Positions 27,996 through 37,076 of a stretch of DNA of 64,000 nucleotides are shown here, piece by piece. The DNA comes from Paracoccus albus (GTDB taxonomy: Bacteria; Pseudomonadota; Alphaproteobacteria; Rhodobacterales; Rhodobacteraceae): contig NZ_CP115775.1 of NCBI RefSeq assembly GCF_027913035.1, positions 930,001 through 994,000 of the forward strand, read 5' to 3'. The notes under the pieces were generated by a model. It made no database searches. It was not told the origin of the DNA and saw nothing but the letters and a program-made list of their open reading frames with translations. Position 1 is the first letter of the stretch; each line of letters opens with the position of its first letter. The position numbers were made by a program, and so were the translations under genes.

Positions 27996-28018
27996 TAACT
28001 GTCCACAGAACCTATAAG

Positions 28019-28378
28019 CTAAAAAAACTCGATCATCACGTTTGCCTCCGTTGCTGTATCGCCGTAAATCAGCGCATGTTTTACCCGATGCAGCTTCAAT
28101 TTTTCTTCTGTCGACGGCCATTCTTTCAACAGAACCAAACCTGTGGCCTTGGAAACCGCTTCGAAAGCCACAGAAAGATCGTTAAATGCTTGACAGTGCT
28201 CATCGAGCGATTGGAATACGGTGAAATTTAGCCGTTCAGTCACTTCTGGTGAAAGTTGCTGAAGATGTTCGCCGAGAGCGACCTGAACGGCATCTGTCTC
28301 ATTCCTGAAAGCAGCCATCAACGCTGCAGAATTTTCTAAGAACTGACTTAGCGAGAGCTGTCGCGGCGCGTCGGTCAT
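28019..28378 (-). CDS. hypothetical protein at the end of the chemotaxis operon
   Basis: A 119-residue soluble protein starting MTDAPRQLSLSQFLENSAAL. It is mostly helical by composition, with LQQLSPEVTERLNFTVFQSLD in the middle and VMIEFF at the end. The ATG at 28378 overlaps the cheY stop (ATGA), so it belongs to the chemotaxis operon. I do not recognise the family. Its place at the operon end, where cheD, cheB or a phosphatase gene often sits, suggests a role in signal adaptation or termination, but nothing in the sequence proves it. Confidence 0.7.
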   Translation of the reverse strand: MTDAPRQLSLSQFLENSAALMAAFRNETDAVQVALGEHLQQLSPEVTERLNFTVFQSLDEHCQAFNDLSVAFEAVSKATGLVLLKEWPSTEEKLKLHRVKHALIYGDTATEANVMIEFF

Positions 28379-28761
28379 AAGCGTCCGACCACCGCCTCGA
28401 GGCACGATTTGAGCTCTTGGGGACCAAAAGGCTTTTTGATAAAGTTATTCATACGCAGCGTCTTGCCATTTTCAACGACCGCCCGGTCCGCCTTTCCTGT
28501 GATTAAAATGAAGCCGATATTCTTAGATTTCGGATCGCTTCGTAATTGCCGAAGAAGTTGTAGCCCGTCCATATCGGGCATATTGTAGTCGGAAAGTACC
28601 AGATGAACCGGCATGCGGCCGACAAGATTGATGGCCTCTGGCCCACTCGCAACATGATGGATGTTTGCGATGCCCATAGCTTCGAGCGCCTGGACTATCA
28701 GGCCCCGGCTGGTGGACATGTCATCTACTACAAGGACGTGCAGTTGATCCTTCAAGCTCAT
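28375..28761 (-). CDS. CheY-like response regulator
   Basis: A 128-residue single receiver domain. Acidic pocket VVDDMSTSR, phosphoacceptor Asp58 in LVLSDYNMPDMDG, conserved Thr in FILITGKAD, and Lys in FIKKPFGPQE are all present. There is no output domain, so it should act by binding, on the flagellar motor or as a phosphate sink for CheA. It lies between cheR and the unknown orf with short or overlapping junctions. It is the second receiver in this operon. Confidence 0.9.
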   Translation of the reverse strand: MSLKDQLHVLVVDDMSTSRGLIVQALEAMGIANIHHVASGPEAINLVGRMPVHLVLSDYNMPDMDGLQLLRQLRSDPKSKNIGFILITGKADRAVVENGKTLRMNNFIKKPFGPQELKSCLEAVVGRL

Positions 28762-29436
28762 TCGATTTTCCTTTAGCTGATTTTCTGATAGGCTGTCATG
28801 CCATTCGGCCTGAGTATCGAATGAAGTTCTGGCGGGATCCGCTCAGCATGGCCGATCAGCAACCAGCCGCCGGGGCGAAGCGCGGTAACAAATCTGCGCC
28901 ACAATCGCTCCTGCGTAGTTTGACTAAAATATATGGCGACATTGCGGCAAAAGATAATGTCGAATTGAACCGGCATGGCCCAACTTGAGTTCAAATTAAG
29001 ATTTTGAAATTTAACCATATTTCTGATCTTATGTTGCAGCTGCATCTCATCAGATTGCGCGTTTCGAATCGATGAGAAAAAACTTCGTCCCAAGAAAGCG
29101 GGCGGAAGCGCCATGAGTTCTTTGCGCGTATAAATGCCGACCTCAGCTTTCCGAAGAATTGCTACGTCTATGTCGGTTGCCAATATCTGCGTGCGTGCTG
29201 CCAGATCGGGCAACGCTTGGAGCAAGCACATTGCTATCGAGTAGGGCTCCTGACCACTGCTGCAACCGGCGGACCAAATGTTAAGGGAGCGCTTCACATC
29301 ATTGCTATCGGCCAAAATCTTTTCGGTCAGCAAATCGAAATGATGCTTCTCACGGAAGAAGCTCGTGACATTTGTCGTAATGGAAGAAATGAAGTGTTCG
29401 CGTTCTCCATTATTCGCAGACGTGCTGATGAAACTA

Positions 29437-30273
29437 GGGTCAGGACCCATAAAGTCGCTTGAGGCCCCACGGTATGCATGATTCAAGCTTCCAAACAGAG
29501 GGGGCATGATGAGCGGGCATTTCTGGTTGGCCGACGCGCAGATGGAGCGGCTGCGGCCGTTCTTTCCGAAGTCCAGAGGCAAGCCGCGGGTGGATGACCG
29601 GCGGGTGCTGAGCGGGATAATCTACATTCAGAAGAACGGGTTGCAGTGGAAGGACGCGCCGGCCGTGTATGGGCCGCCGAAGACGCTCTACAATCGGTTC
29701 GTGCGCTGGTCGCGCATGGGCGTGTTCGCCAGGATCTTCGCCGAGCTCGCCCAGCCGGGACCGGATGGCGAAACGATCATGATCGACAGCACCCACCTCA
29801 AGGCGCACCGCACGGCGGCAAGCCTCTCAAAAGGGGGACTCGTCCGCGGGCCATCGGACGGACCAAAGGCGGGCTGAACTCCAAGCTGCACATGGTGTGC
29901 GACGGGCTGGGTCGTCCCCTGACCTTCTTCCTGTCGCCCGGCCAGATGAGCGATGCGAAGGGCGCGCTGGTCCTGCTGGATGCCCTGCCGCCCGCAAAGA
30001 TGCTCCTGGGTGACAAGGGCTACGACGCCGACTGGTTCCGCGAAGCCCTCGATGACAAGGGGATTGCCGCCTGCATCCCGGCCCGGCGCGGGCGCAAGAA
30101 CCCCGCCAACCACGACCGGAAACTCTACAAGCAGCGTCACCGGGTCGAGAACCTCTTCGCCCGTCTCAAGGACTGGCGCCGGATCGCCACCCGCTACGAC
30201 AGATGCGGCGAAATCTTCCTCTCCGCCATCTGCATCGCAGCGACCGTCATTTTCTGGTTGTGAGTCCTGACCC
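29437..30273 (+). mobile_element. IS5 family (IS427 group) insertion sequence
   Basis: An 837-bp element bounded by GGGTCAGGAC and its complement GTCCTGACCC. The target CTA lies at 29434-29436, and its duplicate at 31434-31436 lies beyond the adjoining IS110, so IS5 entered cheR first. The transposase is encoded in two frames. Confidence 0.85.
29506..30263 (+). CDS. IS5 family transposase in two frames (programmed frameshift)
   Basis: The first frame (29506-29877) gives MMSGHFWLADAQMERLRPFF and the first catalytic aspartate in TIMIDSTHLKAHRTA. At AAAAGGGGG (29829-29837) the reading moves to the second frame, which gives RAIGRTKGGLNSKLHMVCD, then LLGDKGYDADW with the second aspartate, and KQRHRVENLFARLKDW with the glutamate, to the stop at 30263. 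Such a slippery site is normal in the IS427 group, so the element may be active. Confidence 0.85.
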
Positions 30274-30461
30274 TTCTGTATCGTAGATCTGCTAGCGTGA
30301 CCCCGTCACGTGTCCCGGCCAGGACCCGTGACGGGGTGGTGCGCGACGTCTGACCCTTGTGGCATGGCCACGCTTCTTAGCCTGTCGGCACCGCCTCTCC
30401 TTCATTGTCTCGAACAGTTGCCAGCGGCCCTCGTGGGACCGCGTATCAGAAGGAGGAGAGC
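30274..30461 (+). ncRNA. candidate bridge RNA region of the IS110 element
   Basis: IS110 elements carry a noncoding left end that encodes a guide (bridge) RNA pairing with both target and donor DNA. Here the 188 bases before the transposase contain a striking hairpin: ACCCCGTCACG (30300-30310) pairs with CGTGACGGGGT (30327-30337), and inside it GTCC (30312-30315) pairs with GGAC (30322-30325). More sequence follows that could form target and donor loops. I cannot fold it or assign the loops by eye. Confidence 0.4.
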
Positions 30462-31421
30462 ATGGAGAAGGTAACACACGGTCGGATCATCGGGATAGAT
30501 GTGAGCCGAGACTGGCTCGATATTCACTGCCTTCCGGACGGTCAGCGTCATCGCATCCCCAATACCGATAATGGCCATGTCGCGGTGTCCGATCTCGCTC
30601 ACGACCAGAGAGCCGTCGTCTGTTTCGAAGCGACGGGTGGGCAGGAATGGCGGCTCTGGTCCTATCTTCAGGATGCAGGCGTCGAGGCCCGCCAAGTGCC
30701 GCCGGCCCAGGTCAAGGCCTTCGCGCGCAGCCTTGGAACCCGAGCAAAGACCGACAGGATCGATGCCGAACTCATAGCGCGCTTCTTGGTCTTCAGACCC
30801 GAGGCAGGACGAACACTTCCCGCCGAACATCTACGTCTTCTCAGGGCCTTGACCACCAGACGGGTACAGGTGGTCGAGATGCGAAAGCGGCTTCTGGCGC
30901 AGATCCGGGCGCATCAGAAATCGGGAACGGCAGAGCTGTTCGAGGATATCGATGTGGAGTTGAAGGAGAGGTTGGATGTTGCGATCACCGAGTTGGAAAG
31001 CAGAATTTCAGAGCTTTTGGGGCGCTACAGGCATCTCGCGGACACCGCGCGGATCCTTCGTTCCGTTCCCGGCATCGGACCAGTCGCCAGCTCAACGCTG
31101 ATCGCCGAACTTCCCGAACTCGGCGCTCTCACCGGCGAAGAAGCTGCGGCCCTGACCGGTTTGGCACCAGTGGCGCAGGACAGCGGAACGTTGCGTGGCA
31201 AGCGCGCAATCGCCGGTGGTAGACGCGCCCTACGACATGTCATGTTCCAGGCAGCGCTGGTTGCCTCGCATCATAACCCGACACTCAAAGCGTTCGCTGA
31301 TCGGCTCCGTAAAGCCGGGAAACCACACAAGGTCATCGTCACGGCCGTCGCGCGCAAGCTCGTCATCATCGCCAATGCTCTGTGCAAAAGCCGACGGGAA
31401 TGGGAGCACAGACACCCCTGA
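30462..31421 (+). CDS. IS110 family transposase (DEDD recombinase)
   Basis: A 319-residue protein with an N-terminal RuvC-like DEDD domain (IIGIDVSRDWLD, VVCFEATGG, TDRIDAELIA), a coiled-coil middle and a C-terminal Tnp20 domain (RSVPGIGPVASSTLIAELP, then GLAPVAQDSG with the conserved serine, and GKRAIAGGRRALR). The ATG at 30462 follows AAGGAGGAG. It is full length with no visible lesion. A C-terminal Tnp20 and a long left noncoding end place it in the IS110 rather than the IS1111 subgroup. Confidence 0.92.
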   Translation: MEKVTHGRIIGIDVSRDWLDIHCLPDGQRHRIPNTDNGHVAVSDLAHDQRAVVCFEATGGQEWRLWSYLQDAGVEARQVPPAQVKAFARSLGTRAKTDRIDAELIARFLVFRPEAGRTLPAEHLRLLRALTTRRVQVVEMRKRLLAQIRAHQKSGTAELFEDIDVELKERLDVAITELESRISELLGRYRHLADTARILRSVPGIGPVASSTLIAELPELGALTGEEAAALTGLAPVAQDSGTLRGKRAIAGGRRALRHVMFQAALVASHHNPTLKAFADRLRKAGKPHKVIVTAVARKLVIIANALCKSRREWEHRHP

Positions 31422-31614
31422 AAGATACAGTTGCTAAGATACTCAGCAACCGAGGCAATCTGGAGTGAATGCATGCGTCGCTGAATGCGCGCACGGATCA
31501 TGCTGCGTTTTTCCGGACCGATGACGATGCCCGACAAGTCGTAAATAGTGCGACGCAGCTGTTCAAATTCATGATCGGACATCGACCAATCAGCCGATGT
31601 TTGAGCAGGTTGGT

Positions 31615-32082
31615 TCATGCTGCGTCCTTGGTATCGCCAGGCAGGATGATCTTAAGATCCAGCACCCGAATCAGTTTTCCTTCGACGAGCAGCAGCCCTT
31701 CAACACAGCACGAGGATGGATCAGCGCCAATTTCAGGCGGGCTTTGCAATTCACGGCGTGGCACCGTGAGAATGTCCGAGACAGCATCGACCAACAATCC
31801 GGCCATTTCCTCTCCGATGCTGACGACGATAATAACGTTCTGCTCTTCACCGTCGATTGATCCGATGCCGAGCCTCGCGGATAAATCGATGACCGGCAGA
31901 ACGGTGCCACGAAGGTTTATGACGCCTTTGACATGAGGCGGCGAAAAAGGCAGAGGGGTCGCCTTGGTCCATCCCCGGATCTCGCGAACCGACATTATGT
32001 CGACGCAGTATTCCTGTTCTTCGATCCGAAAGGAAAGAAGCTCAAAATCCTGTTCAGAGTTGTTCGTCTGCGGGTCGCTCAT
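31615..32082 (-). CDS. cheW: chemotaxis coupling protein CheW
   Basis: A 155-residue adaptor that links chemoreceptors to the CheA kinase. It shows the CheW fold signature segments LLSFRIEEQEYCVDIMSVREI, GVINLRGTVLPVIDLSARLG and VDAVSDILTVP. The ATG at 32082 is preferred over an upstream one at 32139, because the latter would start inside cheA. It lies four bases after the cheA stop and its own stop overlaps the cheR start. Confidence 0.92.
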   Translation of the reverse strand: MSDPQTNNSEQDFELLSFRIEEQEYCVDIMSVREIRGWTKATPLPFSPPHVKGVINLRGTVLPVIDLSARLGIGSIDGEEQNVIIVVSIGEEMAGLLVDAVSDILTVPRRELQSPPEIGADPSSCCVEGLLLVEGKLIRVLDLKIILPGDTKDAA

Positions 32083-32086
32083 GCGG

Positions 32087-34252
32087 TTATCCTGTAATTC
32101 TGAAGTCGTTGACGGTTGGCTGACCACTGTTTTGCGCAAGATCAGCCGGATCCAGGATCAGTGCGATCTGGCCATCGCCCAGGATTGTTGCTGCCGCGAC
32201 ACCCGGAATGTTGCCATAACTCTGGCCGAGGCCTTTGATTACGACCTGACGCTGTTCCATGATGGCATCCACGATCAGCGCGGCCCGCCGACAATCATCT
32301 TGTGAGGTGAGAAGAACGATGCCGGCTTTGTCGGCGTTGCGCTTTTGTCTGAAGCCAAGTTGGCAGCCGAGGTCGAGCAGTGGAACGAAGTCGCCGCGGA
32401 TCTGCATCATCTCGCCCGCAGCAGAGAGGCGCTGTATGTATCTGTTGTCGAGCTTGGCGGTTTCAACGATCGCCGAGAGCGGCACCACCAGTGTCTGGCC
32501 GGCTGCCTGGACGACCATTCCATCAAGCACTGCAAGCGTCAGCGGCAGCGAAATAGAAAACCTGGTACCCGTGCCGGGAGTACTGTTGATGGTAATGCGC
32601 CCGCCGAGCGCCGTTATCGCGCTTTTGACAACGTCCATTCCAACGCCCCTGCCGGAAAGCGCGGAGACCTCGGTAGCGGTCGAAAAGCCCGGCAAGAATA
32701 GCAGGTTGTCTGTATCCGAATCCGAAAGTTGTGCGTCCGCGCCAATGAGGCCCTTCGTGACAGCGATGTGCCTGACCTTTTCGCGGTTGATACCCGCCCC
32801 GTCATCTTCGATCTCGATCAAAACCCGCCCGGCGCGATGGGTTGCGGACAGATTAATGAGGCCCTCCCGCGGTTTTCCGGCTGCGAGCCGATCCTCGGGT
32901 GTCTCCAGCCCATGATCGACTGCGTTTCTGATCATGTGCGTCAATGGGTCTGCAAGACGTTCGATTACGGTCTTATCGACTTCGGTATACTCGCCCTCTG
33001 TGCGCAGACGAACATCCTTACCAAGACTTGAAGATGCCTCTCTGACGATGCGCCCCATTCTCTGGAACAGCGATTTGACCGGCTGTGCGCGGATCATCAT
33101 GACGCTTTCCTGTATGTCGCGGGTTAGCATCATGAAGGATTCCAAGCCCGACATTACATCGGGCTGGGTACCTATTCCTGCCTCCTCGACACTTTGGGCC
33201 AGCATCGCCTGATTTATGACGAGTTCGCCGACGAGGTTTACGAGCCTGTCGATTTTCTCAAGGTCTACGCGAACTGTTGCCGACAGTTCGGTTGGTTGCA
33301 ATGATGCTGCGTTTAATGGCTTGCGAGGCGTGGTTGATTTTGCTGGCGTCGCACTCACCGTGTCCATCTCGGACGCGTGGGGCAATTGGCCTGCTGCCGC
33401 CCCTGGCGGATCAGGCGGTGTCGTTTGATCGTATGATCCCCGTTTTTCTAGGGTGCGATCGTCTTCGTGGAATTCGTCAAGTTGAGCTCGCTCGATGTCG
33501 ATTTGACATACGTCTGCGACGAAGTCGAAAACCTGTCGAATATCTGGCTCTGTCACATCGCCTTTCAGCAAGACCTCCCAGCTAAGGGATGGCGTCTCCG
33601 CGTTTGCCTCGGAAGGCGCGGCAAGATCGTCTGGAATAATGCATTCCACAGAAATCGGGCCCAGTGCAGACAGGCTGCGCAGCAAAAGCAGCGTTTCGTT
33701 TCCACTTGTGTAAAGTCGGGCGTCTGGTGTGAAGGTGATCTTCCATCCGCACTCATCGATTTGTTCCGCCGGCAGCAATTCTTCTGGCGCGGAACCATCT
33801 GCGTCGAAATCGAAGGAAAGGCCAGATGGCTGAAAATCGACCTCTCCGTCATCATGCTGAAAATCGGCGCCAAGCAATCCTTCTAGATCGGTAAGCACAT
33901 CTTCAGAATTGCTCGGACTATCTTCGCCATCGCGCGCAGATCGCACATGATCCTGCAGCGTGTCTGCCGCCTTGAACAGCAGCTTGATCACATCCGGCGA
34001 CGCTTCGAGTCTGCCACCACGGACCTCATCCATCACCGTTTCGTATCGATGTGCAAAGGCGACAAGCGTGTCCAGACCGAAGGCACCGGCGCCGCCCTTG
34101 ATCGAATGTACCGCGCGGAACACGATATTGATCGTTTCGCTATCGTGCTCTTCCGACTCCATCAGGCCAAGGGCATCTTGAAGGCTTTCAAGAAGCTCGT
34201 CGCACTCTACGAAGAACGATGCGCGAATTTCGGCCAGCGGATCGTTGCTCAT
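32087..34252 (-). CDS. cheA: chemotaxis histidine kinase CheA
   Basis: A 721-residue kinase with the standard order of domains. The HPt domain holds the phosphorylated His49 (FRAVHSIKGGAGAFG). An acidic linker and a CheY-binding region follow, then the dimerisation helices (DKIDRLVNLVGELVIN-like, about 325-400). The ATPase has its N box (HMIRNAVDHGLE), G1 (IEDDGAGIN) and G2 (GRGVGMDVV). A CheW-like regulatory domain closes the protein. It passes phosphate from receptors to the two CheY proteins in this operon. Its start overlaps the stop of the upstream cheY (ATGA). Confidence 0.95.
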   Translation of the reverse strand: MSNDPLAEIRASFFVECDELLESLQDALGLMESEEHDSETINIVFRAVHSIKGGAGAFGLDTLVAFAHRYETVMDEVRGGRLEASPDVIKLLFKAADTLQDHVRSARDGEDSPSNSEDVLTDLEGLLGADFQHDDGEVDFQPSGLSFDFDADGSAPEELLPAEQIDECGWKITFTPDARLYTSGNETLLLLRSLSALGPISVECIIPDDLAAPSEANAETPSLSWEVLLKGDVTEPDIRQVFDFVADVCQIDIERAQLDEFHEDDRTLEKRGSYDQTTPPDPPGAAAGQLPHASEMDTVSATPAKSTTPRKPLNAASLQPTELSATVRVDLEKIDRLVNLVGELVINQAMLAQSVEEAGIGTQPDVMSGLESFMMLTRDIQESVMMIRAQPVKSLFQRMGRIVREASSSLGKDVRLRTEGEYTEVDKTVIERLADPLTHMIRNAVDHGLETPEDRLAAGKPREGLINLSATHRAGRVLIEIEDDGAGINREKVRHIAVTKGLIGADAQLSDSDTDNLLFLPGFSTATEVSALSGRGVGMDVVKSAITALGGRITINSTPGTGTRFSISLPLTLAVLDGMVVQAAGQTLVVPLSAIVETAKLDNRYIQRLSAAGEMMQIRGDFVPLLDLGCQLGFRQKRNADKAGIVLLTSQDDCRRAALIVDAIMEQRQVVIKGLGQSYGNIPGVAAATILGDGQIALILDPADLAQNSGQPTVNDFRITG

Positions 34253-34629
34253 TGGCTGTCGTCCCGCCCTGTGACCATAAGCAATGTGCTCACCAGTTTT
34301 TGCGGATCGAAGGGCTTTACGATCCAGCCGGTCGCGCCTGCTTTTCTGGCGCGCGCTTTAAGTTCCGGGGCGCTTTCGGTGGTCAACATCAGGATCGGCG
34401 TCGCGCGCAGCCGATCTATCTGCCGCACTTCGGTGATGAACCCGAAGCCGTCCATCTTCGGCATGTTGACGTCCGAAATGATGGCGTCCGGCTGGAAATT
34501 CTTCAATACTTCGAGGCCGTGTGTGCCATCATCGGCCGTTCTGACGGCCATGCCGGCACCGGTCAGCGAGATGCGCAGCATGTCACGCATGGTCCGGCTG
34601 TCATCGACGGCAAGAATCTTAAGGCTCAT
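34249..34629 (-). CDS. cheY: CheY-like response regulator
   Basis: A 126-residue receiver: AVDDSRTMR, phosphoacceptor Asp53 in ISDVNMPKMDG, Thr in LMLTTE, Lys in WIVKPFDP. These match classical CheY more closely than the receiver at the end of the operon does. The ATG at 34629 starts inside the end of the STAS gene, and the stop overlaps cheA. Confidence 0.92.
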   Translation of the reverse strand: MSLKILAVDDSRTMRDMLRISLTGAGMAVRTADDGTHGLEVLKNFQPDAIISDVNMPKMDGFGFITEVRQIDRLRATPILMLTTESAPELKARARKAGATGWIVKPFDPQKLVSTLLMVTGRDDSQ

Positions 34630-34900
34630 TCCGCGCGGTTCCTTGTAACTTTTCCTGATCGACGCCGAACTCACGGATCGCATCGGCGAATTGCGCCGAG
34701 GCGTCGACGATTTCGAAGTCGCTGCCACGCGATCTGCACTGTTGGGATGCGGCCAGAATGATTTGCAGACAAAGGCCGCCGAGGAAGGTGACCCGAGACG
34801 CGTCTAGCCGCAGATCGCCGCCAATCGCAGATATCTGCCGGGCCAGCGGCCGCGCAGCGACGAGGTCCAGCCGTTCGGCCAGTGTGACCCCGGCGCTCAT
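34619..34900 (-). CDS. STAS-domain protein, first gene of the chemotaxis operon
   Basis: A 93-residue STAS domain like those of anti-anti-sigma factors: LRLDASRVTFLGGLCLQIILAASQQC holds the strand and the region where a serine is phosphorylated in SpoIIAA. The local reading is VTFLGGL rather than the usual D(S/T)SG, so the usual phosphorylatable serine appears to be missing. STAS genes head several alphaproteobacterial che operons, and their role is unclear. It overlaps cheY by eleven bases. Confidence 0.8.
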   Translation of the reverse strand: MSAGVTLAERLDLVAARPLARQISAIGGDLRLDASRVTFLGGLCLQIILAASQQCRSRGSDFEIVDASAQFADAIREFGVDQEKLQGTARNEP

Positions 34901-35241
34901 TTATGACAGGCGCGATCGCGCCGGATCGTTTGCGGATGCCGCATTTCTGTTTCCTTCAGAGCGTGCGTTTGAACAGTTCTTGCCACCAAGAGATTAAGTT
35001 TCGGTTGACGGTGACAGGCACACTACAACCGCAGCGGTTCCACCGCGCCACAATTCAACTTAAAACTTGAACGGTCTGGAAAATTGTCGGTTAGGACTTG
35101 CCAGCCACGGGGAAAGCGCCTATGTGCCGACGCACTTCACAGGCAGAGGCGGGCCTTCCGGGGAGACATCCCGGTCAGGTCCACCGGTTGGGGGAAACCC
35201 TGAATTCCTCTGCCAAGGCGCAAACCGGAAAGGAAATGGAC
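34901..35241. other. intergenic region between the che operon and rpsB
   Basis: 340 bases between diverging transcription units, so it should contain promoters for both the che operon (leftward) and rpsB (rightward). The last 130 bases before rpsB contain a CCGGGGAGACATCCCGG hairpin at about 35158 and look like a structured mRNA leader, but I cannot match it to a known ribosomal leader. I see no convincing -35/-10 pair. Confidence 0.4.
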
Positions 35242-36024
35242 ATGGCGCTCCCAGAATTCTCCATGCGTCAGCTGCTTGAAGCTGGCGTTCACTACGGTCA
35301 CCAGACGCAGCGCTGGAACCCCCGGATGTCGCAGTACATCTATGGCGACCGCAACGGCATTCATATCGTCGATCTGACGCAGACCGTCCCGATGCTGGAT
35401 CAGGCGCTGAAGGTCGTTCGCGACACCGTCGCTAAGGGTGGCCGAGTGCTGTTCGTCGGCACCAAGCGTCAGGCGCAGAAAGCGGTCGCCGAAGCTGCCG
35501 AGAAATCTGCACAATTCTACATGAATCACCGCTGGCTGGGCGGCACGCTGACCAACTGGAAGACCGTTTCCCAGTCGATCAGCCGCCTGAAAACCATCGA
35601 TGAGACGATGGAGCAGGGCGCCGAAGGCCTGACCAAGAAAGAACGTCTCCAGCTGGAGCGTGAGCAGACCAAACTGCAGGCATCGCTTGGCGGTATCCGT
35701 GAAATGGGCGGCCTGCCGGACCTGATATTCGTCATCGACGTCAACAAGGAAGATCTTGCCATTCTTGAAGCCAAGAAGCTGGGCATTCCGGTTGTGGCTG
35801 TCGTCGACACCAACTGCTCGCCCGAAGGCGTGGATTATGTCATCCCGGGCAATGACGACGCTGCGCGCGCCATCGCACTTTATTGCGATCTGGCCAGCCG
35901 TGCGGCACTTGACGGGATGTCGGCGCAGATGGGCGCTGCCGGTGTCGATCTGGGCGCATTGACCGACGCCCCGGCAGAAGAGCTGGAAGCGGAAGAAACC
36001 GTCGCTGCCGAATCCGACGCCTGA
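35242..36024 (+). CDS. rpsB: 30S ribosomal protein S2
   Basis: A 260-residue S2 protein, starting [21 protein letters not shown] and containing the typical [21 protein letters not shown] and [14 protein letters not shown] segments. The C-terminal acidic extension ([15 protein letters not shown]) is common in this group. The ATG at 35242, with AGGA seven bases ahead, is preferred to the one at 35236. It is followed at 71 bases by tsf, the conserved pair. Confidence 0.96.
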   Translation: MALPEFSMRQLLEAGVHYGHQTQRWNPRMSQYIYGDRNGIHIVDLTQTVPMLDQALKVVRDTVAKGGRVLFVGTKRQAQKAVAEAAEKSAQFYMNHRWLGGTLTNWKTVSQSISRLKTIDETMEQGAEGLTKKERLQLEREQTKLQASLGGIREMGGLPDLIFVIDVNKEDLAILEAKKLGIPVVAVVDTNCSPEGVDYVIPGNDDAARAIALYCDLASRAALDGMSAQMGAAGVDLGALTDAPAEELEAEETVAAESDA

Positions 36025-36094
36025 TTGCTGCGTCATTGAAATGTTACCGGGCGGGGCTATGTCCCGTCCGTTCCCCTATAGAAGGAGATGCCAG

Positions 36095-36973
36095 ATGGCT
36101 GTCACCGCTCAGATGGTGAAAGAACTGCGCGAAACGACCGGCGCAGGCATGATGGACGCAAAGAAAGCGCTTACCGAAACCGACGGCAACATGGATGCCG
36201 CCGTTGACTGGCTGCGCACCAAAGGTCTGGCAAAGGCCGCCAAAAAGTCGGATCGCATCGCCGCCGAAGGTCTGGTCGCTGTCGCAGTCAAAGACGGCAA
36301 GGGCGTCGCGGTCGAGGTGAACTCGGAAACCGATTTCGTCGGCAAGAATGCCGAGTTCCAGAACATGGTTCGCGGCATCGCGGAAACCGCGCTGAGCGTC
36401 GACAATGTTGACCAGCTTCGTGACGCCCAGCTGAACGGCAAGCCGGTCAGCGAAGTCATCACCGACGCGGTTGCCAAGATCGGCGAGAAGATGGACCTGC
36501 GCCGCATGGAAGCCGTCGCTGGCGATACCGTGGTTTCCTATGTCCATAACGCTGCTGCCGAAGGCATGGGCAAAATCGGTGTGCTGGTCGCGCTGAAGGG
36601 CGATAATGCCGAAGTTGGCAAGCAGATCGCGATGCATATCGCTGCGACCAACCCGGCATCGCTGTCCGAAGCGGATCTGGACCCGGCGCTTGTCGAGCGT
36701 GAGAAGTCCGTTCTGACGGAACAGGCGCGCGAATCAGGCAAACCTGATGCCGTGATCGAAAAGATGATCGTCGGTCGCATGGCGAAATTCTTTGAAGAAG
36801 TGACCCTGCTGGGTCAGAAATTCGTCATCAATCCGGACGTCACCGTGGCCCAGGCCGCCAAGGAAGCCGGTGTCGAGGTCGTCGCTTTCGTCCGGATGGC
36901 CGTTGGCGAAGGTATCGAGAAGAAAGAAGAAGATTTCGCCGCAGAGGTCGCCAAAACCCTCGGCGGAAACTGA
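36095..36973 (+). CDS. tsf: elongation factor Ts
   Basis: A 292-residue guanine nucleotide exchange factor for EF-Tu. The N-terminal domain reads [21 protein letters not shown], and the core contains SETDFVGKN. The ATG follows GAAGGAGA. It is co-transcribed with rpsB and ends at a strong terminator. Confidence 0.96.
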   Translation: MAVTAQMVKELRETTGAGMMDAKKALTETDGNMDAAVDWLRTKGLAKAAKKSDRIAAEGLVAVAVKDGKGVAVEVNSETDFVGKNAEFQNMVRGIAETALSVDNVDQLRDAQLNGKPVSEVITDAVAKIGEKMDLRRMEAVAGDTVVSYVHNAAAEGMGKIGVLVALKGDNAEVGKQIAMHIAATNPASLSEADLDPALVEREKSVLTEQARESGKPDAVIEKMIVGRMAKFFEEVTLLGQKFVINPDVTVAQAAKEAGVEVVAFVRMAVGEGIEKKEEDFAAEVAKTLGGN

Positions 36974-36993
36974 TCTTTCGCATTATATCGGGA

Positions 36994-37022
36994 AACGCCG
37001 GCCCAAGTGGCCGGCGTTTTTC
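36994..37022 (+). terminator. rho-independent terminator of rpsB-tsf
   Basis: AACGCCGGCC (36994-37003), loop CAAGT, GGCCGGCGTT (37009-37018), then TTT. A perfect 10-bp stem 20 bases after tsf. Confidence 0.9.
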
Positions 37023-37076
37023 ATTGCGCCGACCCGTTTCAGCGTGGCACATCCACTAAAGATCAGCGAGGATGAG

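Larger units (their letters stand above)
30274..31433 (+). mobile_element. IS110 family insertion sequence
   Basis: About 1160 bases between the IS5 end and the surviving CTA of the cheR target. As usual for IS110 there are no evident terminal inverted repeats. It has a 188-base noncoding left end, one transposase gene and almost no right noncoding sequence. It sits exactly at the terminal repeat of the IS5 element, so it appears to have entered the IS5 end after IS5 had entered cheR. The exact borders are inferred, not proven. Confidence 0.75.
28773..31618 (-). pseudogene. cheR: chemotaxis methyltransferase CheR, split by two insertion sequences
   Basis: CheR adds methyl groups from S-adenosylmethionine to chemoreceptor glutamates. 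The N-terminal 61 codons (FEQLRRTIYDLSGIVIGPEKR, then MIRARIQRRMHSLQ) lie at 31618-31434 and overlap the cheW stop (ATGA). The C-terminal part at 29436-28773 has TTNVTSFFREKHHFDLL, the SAM-binding IWSAGCSSGQEPYSIA, and FDIIFCRNVAIYFS. Joining the pieces at the duplicated CTA restores the frame (EYLSFIS). Between them lie an IS5 and an IS110 element. A minor start inside IS5 sequence at 29582 would give a C-terminal piece only. Adaptation by this CheR is lost. Confidence 0.9.
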
